Positions 10,759 through 22,038 of a DNA stretch of 64,000 bases are shown in pieces. The translations under genes and the position numbers were made by a program. Origin of the DNA: Hysterangium stoloniferum (Eukaryota > Basidiomycota > Agaricomycetes > Hysterangiales > Hysterangiaceae); contig WHVD01000116.1 in NCBI GenBank assembly GCA_015178975.1, positions 124,001 through 188,000 on the forward strand. The letters run 5' to 3'. The notes below the pieces were generated by a model. It saw nothing but the letters and a program-made list of their open reading frames with translations. It did no database searches and was not told the DNA's origin. How positions within the stretch are numbered: position 1 is the first letter of the stretch; each line of letters opens with the position of its first letter.

Positions 10759-13395
10759 GTATGGATGGAGGAATTGGAGAGCCCTCTCCGGCGCAGCATC
10801 CACTGCAACAATGTTTCCCGAAAGTCCGTCATCGGCAATGGCGGTGGTGGCACATCATCCAGAACCACAACGTTCGAGCGCAACTTGGCCTTGACCGATG
10901 TCGCTCATTTGACCCCCGCTCGGACGCTCACATTCCGTAGTGCCCGTTTCTCTTTATCATTCTAGCTCGTGCTCGCACCCAAGCCCCGTGGTAACACCAC
11001 CTACCCACCCCGCCCTTTTCCCTGCCCTGCTCTGCCACGCCCACACCCAAACCCGGAGCACTGACAAACAGCCCATGGAGCCGCCCCTGCTCCATCGGCA
11101 GCGGTGTGTGGGGGGAGTGACTGTATAGCCTTCAGGCTCGTCGTGCGGACGATATCATCAGTGGACACAAATCCATGTATAAATGTAGATCTGGCGAGGA
11201 CGTTTACCGTCATTGGGCTCGCAGAGACCTGGGCCGCTGCACAGGATTGTGGGTGGAGGAGCAGGGGCAATGAAATGTGGTCACGAAGTGTGATTGCATT
11301 TGCACTTGCGTGAGGAGCAGCTGCATGGGTGGACGACGACGACGTAGTCGGGTTGGAGAGTGAAGTCGGCTGCTTGAATAATAGCCTTGATATTGCAGGC
11401 ATCCAGCTGCCTCCTTCATTGCCATGGAACGCCTCCTTCCTCATCTGCCCCGCCACCTCCAGCTCAAACAACACCTCATTAAGCTGCTCCCTCAACGCAC
11501 CCACCGTACTGAACAGATCACGCACCAGTCTCAATAAAGCCTTCATTGCCTCCCTTGTCGCAACTGCCTACATCTCTCAGCTCCACCAACTGCTCTGACC
11601 CTACCACTAGCATGCCCAATCCTCAGCCACAACACCCTGAATAGTCCCACGCCCCACATGCCACGCATCGGCATTCAGATTTTGCCGTTTCAGCTGCACC
11701 CTAAGAGTCCGTGGATCACCCTGCGTCAATCCTGTCAAAAGTGGCGCGAGAGTGCTTGTCATGGCCGTAATTGGGTGAGGGTCGGTGGGGAGTAGGTGCC
11801 AGTTGGTGGTGGCTGGTGTTGGTGCCGGTGCGAAGCCCATATCTAACTTTGAGGTGGAAAGAGTTAGAGTGGCAGTTGATGGGCGAGTGTGTTCTGGCCC
11901 GCTCAGGGAGGAGGTTTCGGAGTGGGAGGAGAGGCTGTTGATGCCGAGGCTGGAGGGGCCAGGATAAGGGAGTGCGAATGCATGGTGGGTATTAGTATGG
12001 GTATTAGTGTTGTCGGGCTGGCTTGGTGGCGATGGTAGTGAGTCAGTTTGAACACCTCTTGTTTGTCGTTGGATTGCGAAGCCAGGCCCGGTGCGTCTTC
12101 TTTCAAGTCATCCTCCTAGGGGACAATGGATGATTAGCTCAAACAAAAACAACGCAATAAATGACATATACAAGCCCTCCTATTGTGAAATTAACCTTGG
12201 TTTCATCGTGATCAACCTCCTCCAGCTCATTCCTCCTCGCCTCTTCAAGCTCATCTCTCACCTCACCTAATAACACAGACAATTTTGAAACATCTCACTT
12301 GAGTACCTCATTATCCGCAACAAGAGATTCCACCACCCTTGCCATTTTGTGGGCAAGGGTGTGTTCAGTGACTGATGTGGCCCTTCGAGACGAAGCTTGG
12401 CCTCTTGTAAGACACTCTTGGAGAAATATTCACAGGAGGCATGCAGTGACGACAGATCGTTTTTTAACGAGTGTATTTCACGTTGCAATTTGGCTATGTA
12501 ACCCAATAAGCAGGTTGACAGCGATAATTGGTACAACTCACAAGCTTTCTCGGTATCACTCCTAACTTTGATCTCTGTATTCCTAACAGCTACCAAGGAA
12601 GCATCACGCTCCTGGCGCATATCGTCTCTTTCTTGTACGGCCTGCGTGTATCGTTAATCCCATCCTACAGACCTGGTTTGCTGTGCGGATAAGTGATGTG
12701 CAGTGGTGCGGGCATCATGTAGTTCACATTGTAACGTCTTGGTCATTGAATCAGAAAGCTCAATCTTGATGAGGAGCTCTTGGATTTCCTGGAGGAGGAT
12801 GAGTGGTGTGATAGAGGGGGGTGTGACAGACAAAGTTGGGACGTACTGATTCCATAATTGAATTCTCTTCGGTGACTATGTCCAGTTTCCGCTTAAGCAG
12901 CTCAATGTGGAGGCGGGCATCGTCTGGTAGATCTGAAGTCTCTGAGAAAGATGCTTCACTTTCCTCCAACGTTACATGTGTGAACCATGCCATGGGACAT
13001 GTTTAATATTGTCTGCTCACTTGATGAGAAAGAACTGCATCCTGTCGTCAAATGAATACCTCGTACATCTGTAGCAAAGCCTGAACCAACCTCTATATAT
13101 TCAACAGTGTCGGTAATAATTCAGTAGGCAGTTGGAAGGGCGCTCACCGGCACTCAAGACGAGACTGCTCTCCAACTTGGCTCTTACGTCCGACCAAGGG
13201 GCTAAAGAGGGGCATTCGCGCCTGCGACAACAGCAGGCAATATGGGCGTCCGTGGTGGGGGGGACAGGTCTTTCAAAAGTTAGACAAGGCCAACGTGAGA
13301 TCGTCAATGGTCGTATTAGCGTGATGGTCTGACGCTGTCGTCGTTGCTGGGCTAACTGAACGCGAGCTGGGTGCAGAGAGGGGGCCAACCATCAT

Positions 13396-13910
13396 GGTGG
13401 CTATGAACAGGAAAAGTGGTACTTAAGTGAATTGAAAAATATTGTTTGAAGTGAGCAATGAAAAGGGGACATTCAATTAATGAGATGACTAAGCCCCGGC
13501 TCCGCCATCTTGGGCGGGCCATGGGAAAGTGCCGCGCAGGGTGTCACGCGCAACACCTCAAAATGCCCTCAAATACACATTTAACTAGCATAAAATAGAT
13601 ATAGTTTTGTATATATTCTTCATAATATATCATATGTCTGCTGGGGCTCTGCGAATTTACTTTAAGACTGGGTTTTAATGTTTAAAATTGTGAATTAGCC
13701 ACTTTTTTAAGAGTATATATCATTTAAAATGGTATTTTGAGTATTAACATTCAAAATATAGCTATGTTTTAGTTTGAAGCCAAAATGTATATTCGCGGCA
13801 ATTGTCCACTTTTCGCGGCACCCCTCACAGCAGTGCGTGGCACCTACACAGTGAGATTCAATGTCGGAGTTTGAAAAACTTCCGAGCCTCGACAGTCAAT
13901 ATTTGCAAGT
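13396..13910. other. Non-coding flank of the foldback element
   Basis: No gene is seen. It has a short GC-rich patch (13490-13555), otherwise AT-rich sequence, and ends with the AGT that is repeated on the far side of the foldback element (13908-13910 and 17834-17836). Confidence 0.4.
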
Positions 13911-15302
13911 CACTGGAGGCACCCCAAGATTGTTGGAATTGGAAAACCTTCAGAAAATCTTGTTATTTGGCCAAATTTTCTAAGTGTTTTGTTAATTGAA
14001 AAACTCTTTGAAAATTCTGAGTTTTAGTAGGTTTTTCTGAGGCCAAAAATTGGATCTGAAAATTCTAAAAATTTGCATCAGGAAATTATGAGGAAATATT
14101 GTTGGAAATAGCCTATTCTTTATGGATTTTCTGAATAAGAAAACTTTTAGAAAACCCTGTATTTTATTAGGATTTTTCCACCTAACAAAATCCTATGAAA
14201 ACTGTAATAATGTGCCTAGAGAAATCAATTGAAAACCACATATTTCTACTTAATTTTGCCCCTGAGGGAATTCAGTGAAAACTATGGTTTTCTGCCTGAA
14301 AAAATCTCAAGCCAAGACAAAGTTTTTTTAATGTTTTGTCAAGGGGAAAACCATGATGAAATTTACAATTTAATTATACATAAAATCATTGAATAATTAT
14401 ATATTTCAACAAAATTTTCCTTGGTCACAAACACTATGGAAATTCAAAAAATCTGTTTGTGAAATCATGAAGAAATTGATGATTTTCCATGAGTTTCTTA
14501 GAGGTTTTTTAAGGTGAGAAACCCTGAACCAATGTTTTGCAATTCAGCATGATTCGCAAATATTCGAAAGGATACAATGCGACTCAGTGCGATTCGCAAA
14601 TATTTGAAAAGATACAGTGTGATTCATTACAATTGGCAAGTGTTTGGGAATATTCAATGTGATTTGCAAGTTTTCAGGAAGCTAGAGTGTGACTCTTTTA
14701 GACTTTTTGCGACTATTCTAGACTCTTTGTGATTGTTTGTGACTGTTTGCGAATCTGATAGACTGTTTGCGACTCTTTTGGACTTTTTGCGACTCTTTTG
14801 GACTTTTTGCGACTCTTTTGGACTTTTTGCGACTCTTTTGGACTTTTTGCGACTCTTTTGGACTTTTTGCGACTCTTTTAGACTCTTTGTGACTCTTATA
14901 GACTCGTTATGACTGTTATAGACTTGATACATGTAGACTCTTTGCGACTTTTTGTGACTCATTTAGATTCTTTGCGACTTTTTTAGACTCTTTGTGACTT
15001 TTTTAGACTCTTTGCGACTTACTCTTTGTGACTCTTTGAAAAGTTGCAAAGTTGCAAAGTGTCACATAAAGTCACAAAGTTGCACAAAGTCACAAAGTGT
15101 CGCACAAAGTTGCAAAGTATTGCAAAAAGTCGTGTTGCAAAAAGTTGCAAAAGTGTCACAAATCATAGCACACACAATAATAATCTATGTAAAAAGCCTC
15201 CAAAATTTCTATTATCCTCTTTTCTCTATGACCACAAACAATGATACACTATACACACAGCACATGGACAAAGGGAGGAAAAAAACGCATCACTATCAAT
15301 TA
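13911..15302 (+). repeat. Left inverted-repeat arm (1392 bp)
   Basis: The outer kilobase is AT-rich with many GAAAAC/TTTTCC tracts. The inner third is a tandem array (about 14690-15040) of 20-bp units such as GACTCTTTTGGACTTTTTGC. The frames through this array on either strand are repeat artefacts. Confidence 0.93.
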
Positions 15303-16461
15303 GGGTGCGCCGTGGGGAACGGCGGGAGCTCAAACGGCAGCCTTAGCGGGAGCGGCAGTGGTGTGGGGAACCGCGAGTAGGGGCGGCAGCGGCGGAGGGG
15401 GTGGGGGCGGCACACTGGGGGTTGGGACGCTGACGGCGCCGTTTTTCCCGCAGGGCCCTGGGGGCTCGCCGAGCACCACCACGACCAGCTCGAGCGGTGT
15501 GGCGGGGGGTGGATCCGGCATGGAGGTGGGGCCGTGCCATTTCTCGTGGGGAGGTGTGTGACTCGCACCACATGTCGTATACTGGCTCGCATCACCCGCA
15601 CACATTGACGACGCGCCAGTCGTACAGGGAACGCGAGTAGGGGCAGCAGTGGCACGCTGGGGCTTGGGACGCTGACGGTGCCGTTTTTCCCGCAGGGCCC
15701 TGGGGGCTCACCGAGCACCACCACGACCAGCTCGAGCAGTGCGGCGGGGGGTGGATCCGGCGTGGAGGTAGGGCCGGGCCATTTCTCGCGGGGAGGCGTG
15801 CGACTCGCACCACACATCGTATACTGGCTCGCATCACCCGCACACAGCGACGATGCGCCAGTCGTACTAGCACCCGTCGGGCCTGGGGACCATGCTTGCG
15901 CTGTCCCCCACAAATGTGCACTATGGCAGGCTGTGGAGCAGTATGCAGACAATGAAAACGGAGATATGAATAGGATGGATGAGTGATCACGTTTCGCCAT
16001 CATCTCCTCTGGCCGGCTCCCTTTGGTTATCCCCTCCCCCACTTCTATTGCTATCCTCTCCAGCCAGACTTGGAGTTGGATTCCCTTTTTCTTGCTCAGC
16101 ATATTATATCACACCATCACACCCACACCACCTCTCCCCGCCTTGTCACCCCGCCCCGGCCAGCACTGCGCCAGCTTTCAAGATTTATTCAAGTAAAAAG
16201 TATATTCTACTTAATATAACCAATGTCTCGTTTATATCCTGCGCCTGATGATACTGGTATCGATACTCAACTACCTGTACCTACCCACCCACCATCACCC
16301 CAGCCTGCCCCCTGCCACTGCCGCCATCTTGGATACTGCCTGCCCCAAGCCTCATTTTCTTGTTCCATGCCATCATCCCCCAGCTTCAAATTCACATGCG
16401 ATGTGTACCTCCTACTGTATATCAGGTTTGCTGCGGCTTCTTCTTAACATGATTATGTATA
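15303..16461. other. GC-rich core (cargo) of the foldback element, with internal duplication
   Basis: This 1.16-kb core differs sharply in base composition from the AT-rich arms. It contains a duplicated block: about 15370-15631 and 15632-15867, both with TTGGGACGCTGACGG, CCGTTTTTCCCGCAGGGCCC and ACTGGCTCGCATCACCCGCA. A long proline-rich minus-strand frame (15296-16102) spans it, and a plus-strand frame begins MSRLYPAPDDTG at 16223. Neither is recognised. It looks like captured host sequence, which is an inference from composition. Confidence 0.55.
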
Positions 16462-17833
16462 TAATTGATAGTGATGCATTTTTTTCCTCCCTTTGTCCAT
16501 GTGCTGTGTGTATAGTGTATCATTGTTTGTGGTCATAGAGAAAAGAGGATAATAGAAATTTTGGAGGCTTTTTACATAGATTATTATTGTGTGTGCTATG
16601 ATTTGTGACACTTTTGCAACTTTTTGCAACACGACTTTTTGCAATACTTTGCAACTTTGTGCGACACTTTGTGACTTTGTGCAACTTTGTGACTTTATGT
16701 GACACTTTGCAACTTTGCAACTTTTCAAAGAGTCACAAAGAGTAAGTCGCAAAGAGTCTAAAAAAGTCGCAAAGAATCTAAATGAGTCACAAAAAGTCGC
16801 AAAGAGTCTACATGTATCAAGTCTATAACAGTCATAACGAGTCTATAAGAGTCACAAAGAGTCTAAAAGAGTCGCAAAAAGTCCAAAAGAGTCGCAAAAA
16901 GTCCAAAAGAGTCGCAAAAAGTCCAAAAGAGTCGCAAAAAGTCCAAAAGAGTCGCAAAAAGTCCAAAAGAGTCGCAAACAGTCTATCAGATTCGCAAACA
17001 GTCACAAACAATCACAAAGAGTCTAGAATAGTCGCAAAAAGTCTAAAAGAGTCGCACTCTAGCTTCCTGAAAACTTGCAAATCACATTGAATATTCCCAA
17101 ACACTTGCCAATTGTAATGAATCACACTGTATCTTTTCAAATATTTGTGAATCGCACTGAGTCGCACTGTATCCTTTCGAATATTTGCGAATCATGCTGA
17201 ATTGCAAAACATTGGTTCAGGGTTTCTCACCTTAAAAAACCTCTAAGAAACTCATGGAAAATCATCAATTTCTTCATGATTTCACAAACAGATTTTTTGA
17301 ATTTCCATAGTGTTTGTGACCAAGGAAAATTTTGTTGAAATATATAATTATTCAATGATTTTATGTATAATTAAATTGTAAATTTCATCATGGTTTTCCC
17401 CTTGACAAAACATTAAAAAAACTTTGTCTTGGCTTGAGATTTTTTCAGGCAGAAAACCATAGTTTTCACTGAATTCCCTCAGGGGCAAAATTAAGTAGAA
17501 ATATGTGGTTTTCAATTGATTTCTCTAGGCACATTATTACAGTTTTCATAGGATTTTGTTAGGTGGAAAAATCCTAATAAAATACAGGGTTTTCTAAAAG
17601 TTTTCTTATTCAGAAAATCCATAAAGAATAGGCTATTTTTAACAATATTTCCTCATAATTTCCTGATGCAAATTTTTAGAATTTTCAGATCCAATTTTTG
17701 GCCTCAGAAAAACCTACTAAAACTCAGAATTTTCAAAGAGTTTTTCAATTCACAAAACACTTAGAAAATTTGGCCAAATAACAAGATTTTCTGAAGGTTT
17801 TCCAACTCCAAAAATCTTGGGGTGCCTCCAGTG
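16462..17833 (-). repeat. Right inverted-repeat arm (1372 bp)
   Basis: It is the reverse complement of the left arm. The 20-bp length difference is explained by one repeat unit: the left arm has an extra GACTTTTTTAGACTCTTTGT near 14983-15012. Scattered single-base differences are found near the outer tip. Confidence 0.93.
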
Positions 17834-17836
17834 AGT

Positions 17837-18506
17837 CCTGACCCAAAGCACAGTTTGGGAATCTCTTACTTTGGAAAGGTACTATCCTTCCTCTTAGATA
17901 GTTGTCTCTTTTTCCTCTTTCTTATAGCTTGCTCTTTGATTAGGTTAGGAGTACCTGGCTGATAGATTAAGACAGTGAGAAGTTACCTCTTTCACTTATA
18001 TAGTGTGAGTGGCTTCCACTCTAGACTCTAAGGTGTAGGTTTAGTGTAGATCTGTTTTGGTCACTCCCACAGCAACAGATTATATTATACCAGTCAGGGA
18101 AATATATATACAATACACTGCTTACTGGACTTCCTGAAATTTACAGCATTCAGTTATTCCTCTTACATATTTCTCTAATGGTATATCATCATAACATTTT
18201 TTTGAACTGATTCTCATGTATTATTTATATAGTTTCTGTTCCATCATTTTCACAAACTATTTGGATTTCATTCTAGGCCTGATATTGTCAATACCAAAGA
18301 CAATAAACCAAAAATATCTATTCCTGGAAAAGGTATGCCAAGTTTCCCTTAGTGATGTCTTTATTTTACAAATTATATACATACTGTATGTAGTTGTTGG
18401 ACTGTACCATCATGGACCTTATCCACCTAGGATATTACCTGGTTATGACCTGGACGGTATGTACAAGCTATACTCAATTATTTAATACAGAATAATGAAT
18501 TAATTA
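17837..18506. other. Non-coding stretch upstream of GCM ORF
   Basis: AT-rich sequence with one short plus-strand frame (18216-18485) that has hydrophobic residues but no recognisable motif. It may be 5' sequence or introns of the following element gene. Confidence 0.3.
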
Positions 18507-19440
18507 TTGACAGGAAATCCTTTTGGTTATTTTTTAAATCCAAATTATATCAACCCATCTATATTCAATTCCCAAGCCCAATCTCACACTGTTCCTGATG
18601 ATATTGCTTCCAAGCCACCAATGCCCAACATTACCATTACTACTCCCTCAATTCCTTTATCAAAATTACCACCAAAGCCCAACATTACCATTACTGCTCC
18701 CTCAGCTCCTTTCCCAAAATTAGAGAAATTATCACCATCTCCTAACTTCATATCTGGTCAAGGATCTACAATCATCTATTGGACCAATGGAAAATAGAAA
18801 AGTTAAAGACTGGGATGGATGGCCCAATGGTGAATGGTCATATCAGTTTACACATTCTGAATATGAAGCCCTCAACAAATTATCTGTTCACTGGGCAACC
18901 ATAGTGCTAGGTGGGGATAAACACCATGATATAAATTCTTTAACTTTAAATGGTGGAAAGCATACAAAGCATAAATGTTTGGGTACCATACATTGCAAAA
19001 ATCCTGACTGTGATATTGGCATTCAGCCTCAGACCAGAGATGCTGGTATTCAAAAGCAATTAAAATGTAGTTGTGACTGTGGATGGAATTTACATTATGT
19101 GACATGCAATGTACTGTCCACACTTATTCATTATAAAAATGGGATTATGTATCACAATGGTGGGACACATCTTCACCAATGACCCACTCATAAACTCCAT
19201 CTTCTTCCCAATGAACAATCTCAGCTCCACAAAATATTTTAGGAACATCCAAAAATGGGCTCACTACAATTAGCTGTTGGCATTCCTGGATTTTCTGGTC
19301 CAGGTACATCTGTCACAGAGATATCCCCAGTTCTATTAAATGTTGATCATATTCTGTATGAGAAGAAAATTGTTCACAAGAGAAATAAGATTATTGGAGG
19401 GACTGCAGAATCAGGATTGGAACAGTTGGCTGAGTTTGGA
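18507..19440 (+). pseudogene. GCM/WRKY-type zinc-finger part of a Mutator-like transposase
   Basis: After a Pro/Thr-rich leader, one frame (18787-19182) reads IIYWTNGK, EWSYQFTHSEYEAL and a Cys/His-rich domain: CLGTIHCKNPDCDIGIQPQT, then CSCDCGW, HYVTCN and a final HNGGTHLHQ. This C...C...C...H-x-H spacing is that of the GCM/WRKY DNA-binding finger of MULE transposases. A TGA at 19180 and a second stop break the frame; the sequence continues with GSLQLAVGIPGFSGPGTSVTEISPVLLN to about 19440. The DDE catalytic domain that should follow is missing; PHD-type sequence begins directly. Confidence 0.65.
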
Positions 19441-19787
19441 TCTCATCATCTCGAGGATTTACCAATGACTACATTCACTGTGATGAATGTCATAATTGGT
19501 CTCATATTGCTTGCCAACGTGAAGAAAGAGCTAGTAACCTTGGAAATAAGCCATTCATTTGTGATGAATGTGATATGGTTCAGATTCAACTGGCATTGCG
19601 ACCTCAATCAGAATGGTATGTGAACTTGTTTGATATTTGGATAACCTCTTACAGTTGTGTTTTAAATAGCTCAACAGCTCAACAGCTAAATAATCATGCT
19701 ACTCAACCTTTGCACAAGTGCCTCTTGTAAATTTCCAAATCCAAATTCACCTTCAATTGTCTTAGTGCATATTAATCACATGTAGAC

Positions 19788-20372
19788 TGTTACGACCCGT
19801 TCCCGGATGTTTCAATATCCGACTTCCGGTCTCCCACTCCCGACTTCCGATCCCCGACTTCCGACTTTGACCTCCGACTACAGAACATCATAGTTACCGT
19901 ATCATCCGCATGCTTCCCTTGTTCCGCATTTGGTAATTTGTCCGTTGACAAGTATTCACTCGTTTGTTTGTTATATTCCTGTTACGGAATATTGCCTTCC
20001 TAATATGTCTTATTGTATTTCCGTTTTAAGAACACTTCCGTTTCCGTCTTATTATGGTCTTAGTTTGTAGTACAATAACGAGCAGACTTATATTAGTTTC
20101 CGCGAATTTGTACTTTACCTTAGATCTGATATCGACTTAGTTTCTTATTCCTTCTCCCGTCTTTCTGTACGCTCGATATTCGGAACTCTTCGGAACTCTG
20201 AATATCCGTAACTCCCATCACAAGTCTCACCTCCGAAATTAAGGACATTGAGCGTTTGCGTAGAGGCGCAGCACATAAGCTGAAGCCGACGTCCTGACCC
20301 TATCTAGTTGTTCCCGACCTTCCGGTGACTTCCCGATAGTTCCGGAATAAGTTCCCGACACGGCACTTAACA
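19788..20372 (+). repeat. Solo LTR, Gypsy B family (585 bp)
   Basis: Starts TGTTACGACCCGTTCCC and ends CACGGCACTTAACA. A perfect 5-bp duplication TAGAC flanks it (19783-19787, 20373-20377). It matches the 5' LTR of the Gypsy at 24610-25113, with extra internal sequence. It contains the motif GCACATAAGCTGAAGCCGAC (20271-20290). Confidence 0.95.
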
Positions 20373-21230
20373 TAGACCTGGTTTGGGTGCCCTTGCCCAA
20401 AATGGGAAGTATTACTATCATGTGCGGCTAATTCGACTTGATCATGATTCTGATCCCAAAAGATGGCATGTAAAATGGTGGTGACACAATCACTATCATA
20501 ATCTATCTTCAACAGAGTCATGGATTCCAGAACATGATGTTATTGACTCCTTGTGGAGGGACCAGAAGTACAGATGGAAAATTAGAGTAAGCTATTTGAA
20601 GGTATTTGTAGTCATTAACATAACTGAAGTTTGACTTTATAGTTGGGAAAATGGGATTTGGTGTGCTCATTATCACAGGAGGATGACATGATCTTGGATT
20701 ACCTTCATTATCCCTCATCTCCAATATTTGATGCTCTTCTGAAACCTCATCTTCCATTACTTAACACGCTGGTGAAGACACCAAAACAAGTTAGAAGGGA
20801 AGAATGTCCTGCCTTGGATTCCCTGTACACTGGGAAGGCTATTTCAGAGTTGAAGGCTGAATCCACTTACCTTAAAAACCATCTTAAATTGTTTTCTGGA
20901 AATCTCTCCTCCATACAAATTGCCATGACACATTATTGGCTGCATATGAACCCAGACTCTGGCACAAGGAACAAGGATAAATGGATCCAAAGAGTACCTG
21001 CAGCCCATGCAATGACTCTTCTTATCCTCAAACAGTCCTACACCCAATTATCCCCTGATGGCCCACCTTTTGAGGATCTTCCTAAACATACACAACTATT
21101 TCAAGACCTACTGAAGCACTCATCACATATACAGCATAGCCAGGGACCACCTTTCCCTGCTATAGATGTTGACAAAGAGGCCATTGGATTACTTGAACAT
21201 GAAATGTTTGAGACTTCAAAAGCAGCAGGG

Positions 21231-22038
21231 TGTTAAGGGTGCGTACATGGAGGGTTTCTGGAGAAAACTGCAGGAAATCCAGTAGGACTTGGCTTCAACT
21301 TATACGTTGTGCCCTTGCGAGATCATCTTGTCCAATTTCAAATGGGTGGATGGGAATCCTGGGGAGTCCAGGCAGGGTTTGTGGTCGAGAGGTTGGGGAG
21401 TCGAGGTAGATAAGTCGGAGGTTGAGTGATAGATGCGTCAGAGCCCATGGGCTCTGACTAGTGAGAGCAGTGTAATTCAAAGAGGAATTTAGAGCGGAAA
21501 ATATACTAAGATTACTGGGGAGAATCTAAGCTGATTTTCTGACTGGATTGTATGTACAATATCTGCCAGACTATATAGACTGTGGAATGAATAACATACC
21601 AAATCCAGTAATAATGAAAATGAAACTAACAAACATAAAATCAGATAAGTAAACACCAAACTTGGTGTTAGGAATGGGAGGGAATGGAGTGGAGTCCAAA
21701 TCGTGACAGGTCATATAACCATAATGGGAATGGAGCGGGAGCAGAGTCCAAAATGTGACAGGTCATTTGACTATAATGGGAATGGGGCTCAGTTAGAGGG
21801 ATGATGGGTTTTCCGAGCAGGGTCCGGTGACCGATGCGTGGGACAGAGTTGGACATAGACAGGGATAGAGTCTGGCAGGTATTCTGGTGACTGATACATG
21901 AAGTCACGAAAGTTGAGCATCGACAAGTCTGATCTATTGAGTCCAGCGGGAATTCTGGTAAACTGACAATTGGTGTGTATAGGGTGCAGGTGTGTATAAG
22001 TTAGTGCCTGGAGTCTGGCAGGAATTCCAGTCATAACA
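21231..22038 (-). repeat. Solo LTR, minus orientation (808 bp)
   Basis: On the plus strand it runs TGTTAAGGGTGC to CAGTCATAACA, with a perfect CAGGG duplication at 21226-21230 and 22039-22043. The complement of the shared LTR motif lies at 21285-21312. A related but partial LTR is at about 56300-56992. Confidence 0.93.

Larger units (their letters stand above)
8080..13395 (-). pseudogene. Decayed coiled-coil host-type gene, split by nested TEs
   Basis: Pieces of one protein can be read in order on the minus strand: start MMVGPLSAPSSR at 13395, TIDDLTLALSNF, a CCCRRREC motif with KLESSLVLSAGE (13150-13220), EVG/QALLQMYE (13055-13085), a long coiled coil (12980 to 12200, with DDARLHIELLKRKLD, SKTLQ-like and GEVRDELEEARRNELEEVD), then GDPRTLRVQLKRQ (11690), LRLVRDLFSTVGALREQLNEV (11500) and LDDVPPPPLPMTDFRETLL (10830), ending near 8080. 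The order and motifs suggest a conserved basidiomycete coiled-coil protein whose function I cannot name. Stops and frameshifts are frequent (TGA at 12295-12297; a one-base slip in EVGQALL). The Copia element 8329-10758 sits in its 3' part. Confidence 0.6.
13911..17833. mobile_element. 3.9-kb foldback-like element with 1.4-kb inverted repeats
   Basis: The ends are inverted copies of each other: CACTGGAGGCACCCCAAGAT at 13911 and its complement ending at 17833. The arms run inward to 15302 and back from 16462 and look about 97% identical by eye. The trinucleotide AGT flanks both ends. A CACTG terminus with a 3-bp duplication recalls the CACTA/EnSpm group, while the long, repeat-filled arms recall foldback elements. 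No transposase is visible in arms or core. Which superfamily mobilises it cannot be told from sequence alone. Confidence 0.88.

Noticed and set aside
14690-15040. CRISPR array
   Set aside because: Units are contiguous 20-mers with no unique spacers, and the genome is eukaryotic.
14654-15244. Lys/Ser-rich ORFs in the foldback arms (also 16453-17090)
   Set aside because: They are translations of the 20-bp tandem units and appear as identical inverted copies in both arms.
15296-16102. 268-residue minus-strand ORF in the foldback core as a gene
   Set aside because: It is low-complexity (Pro, Ser, Arg, Cys), arises from GC-rich duplicated sequence, and has no recognisable domain.
18872-19123. 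Minus-strand ORF of 83 residues
   Set aside because: It is the shadow of the GCM-finger frame, which has the clear Cys/His pattern on the plus strand.
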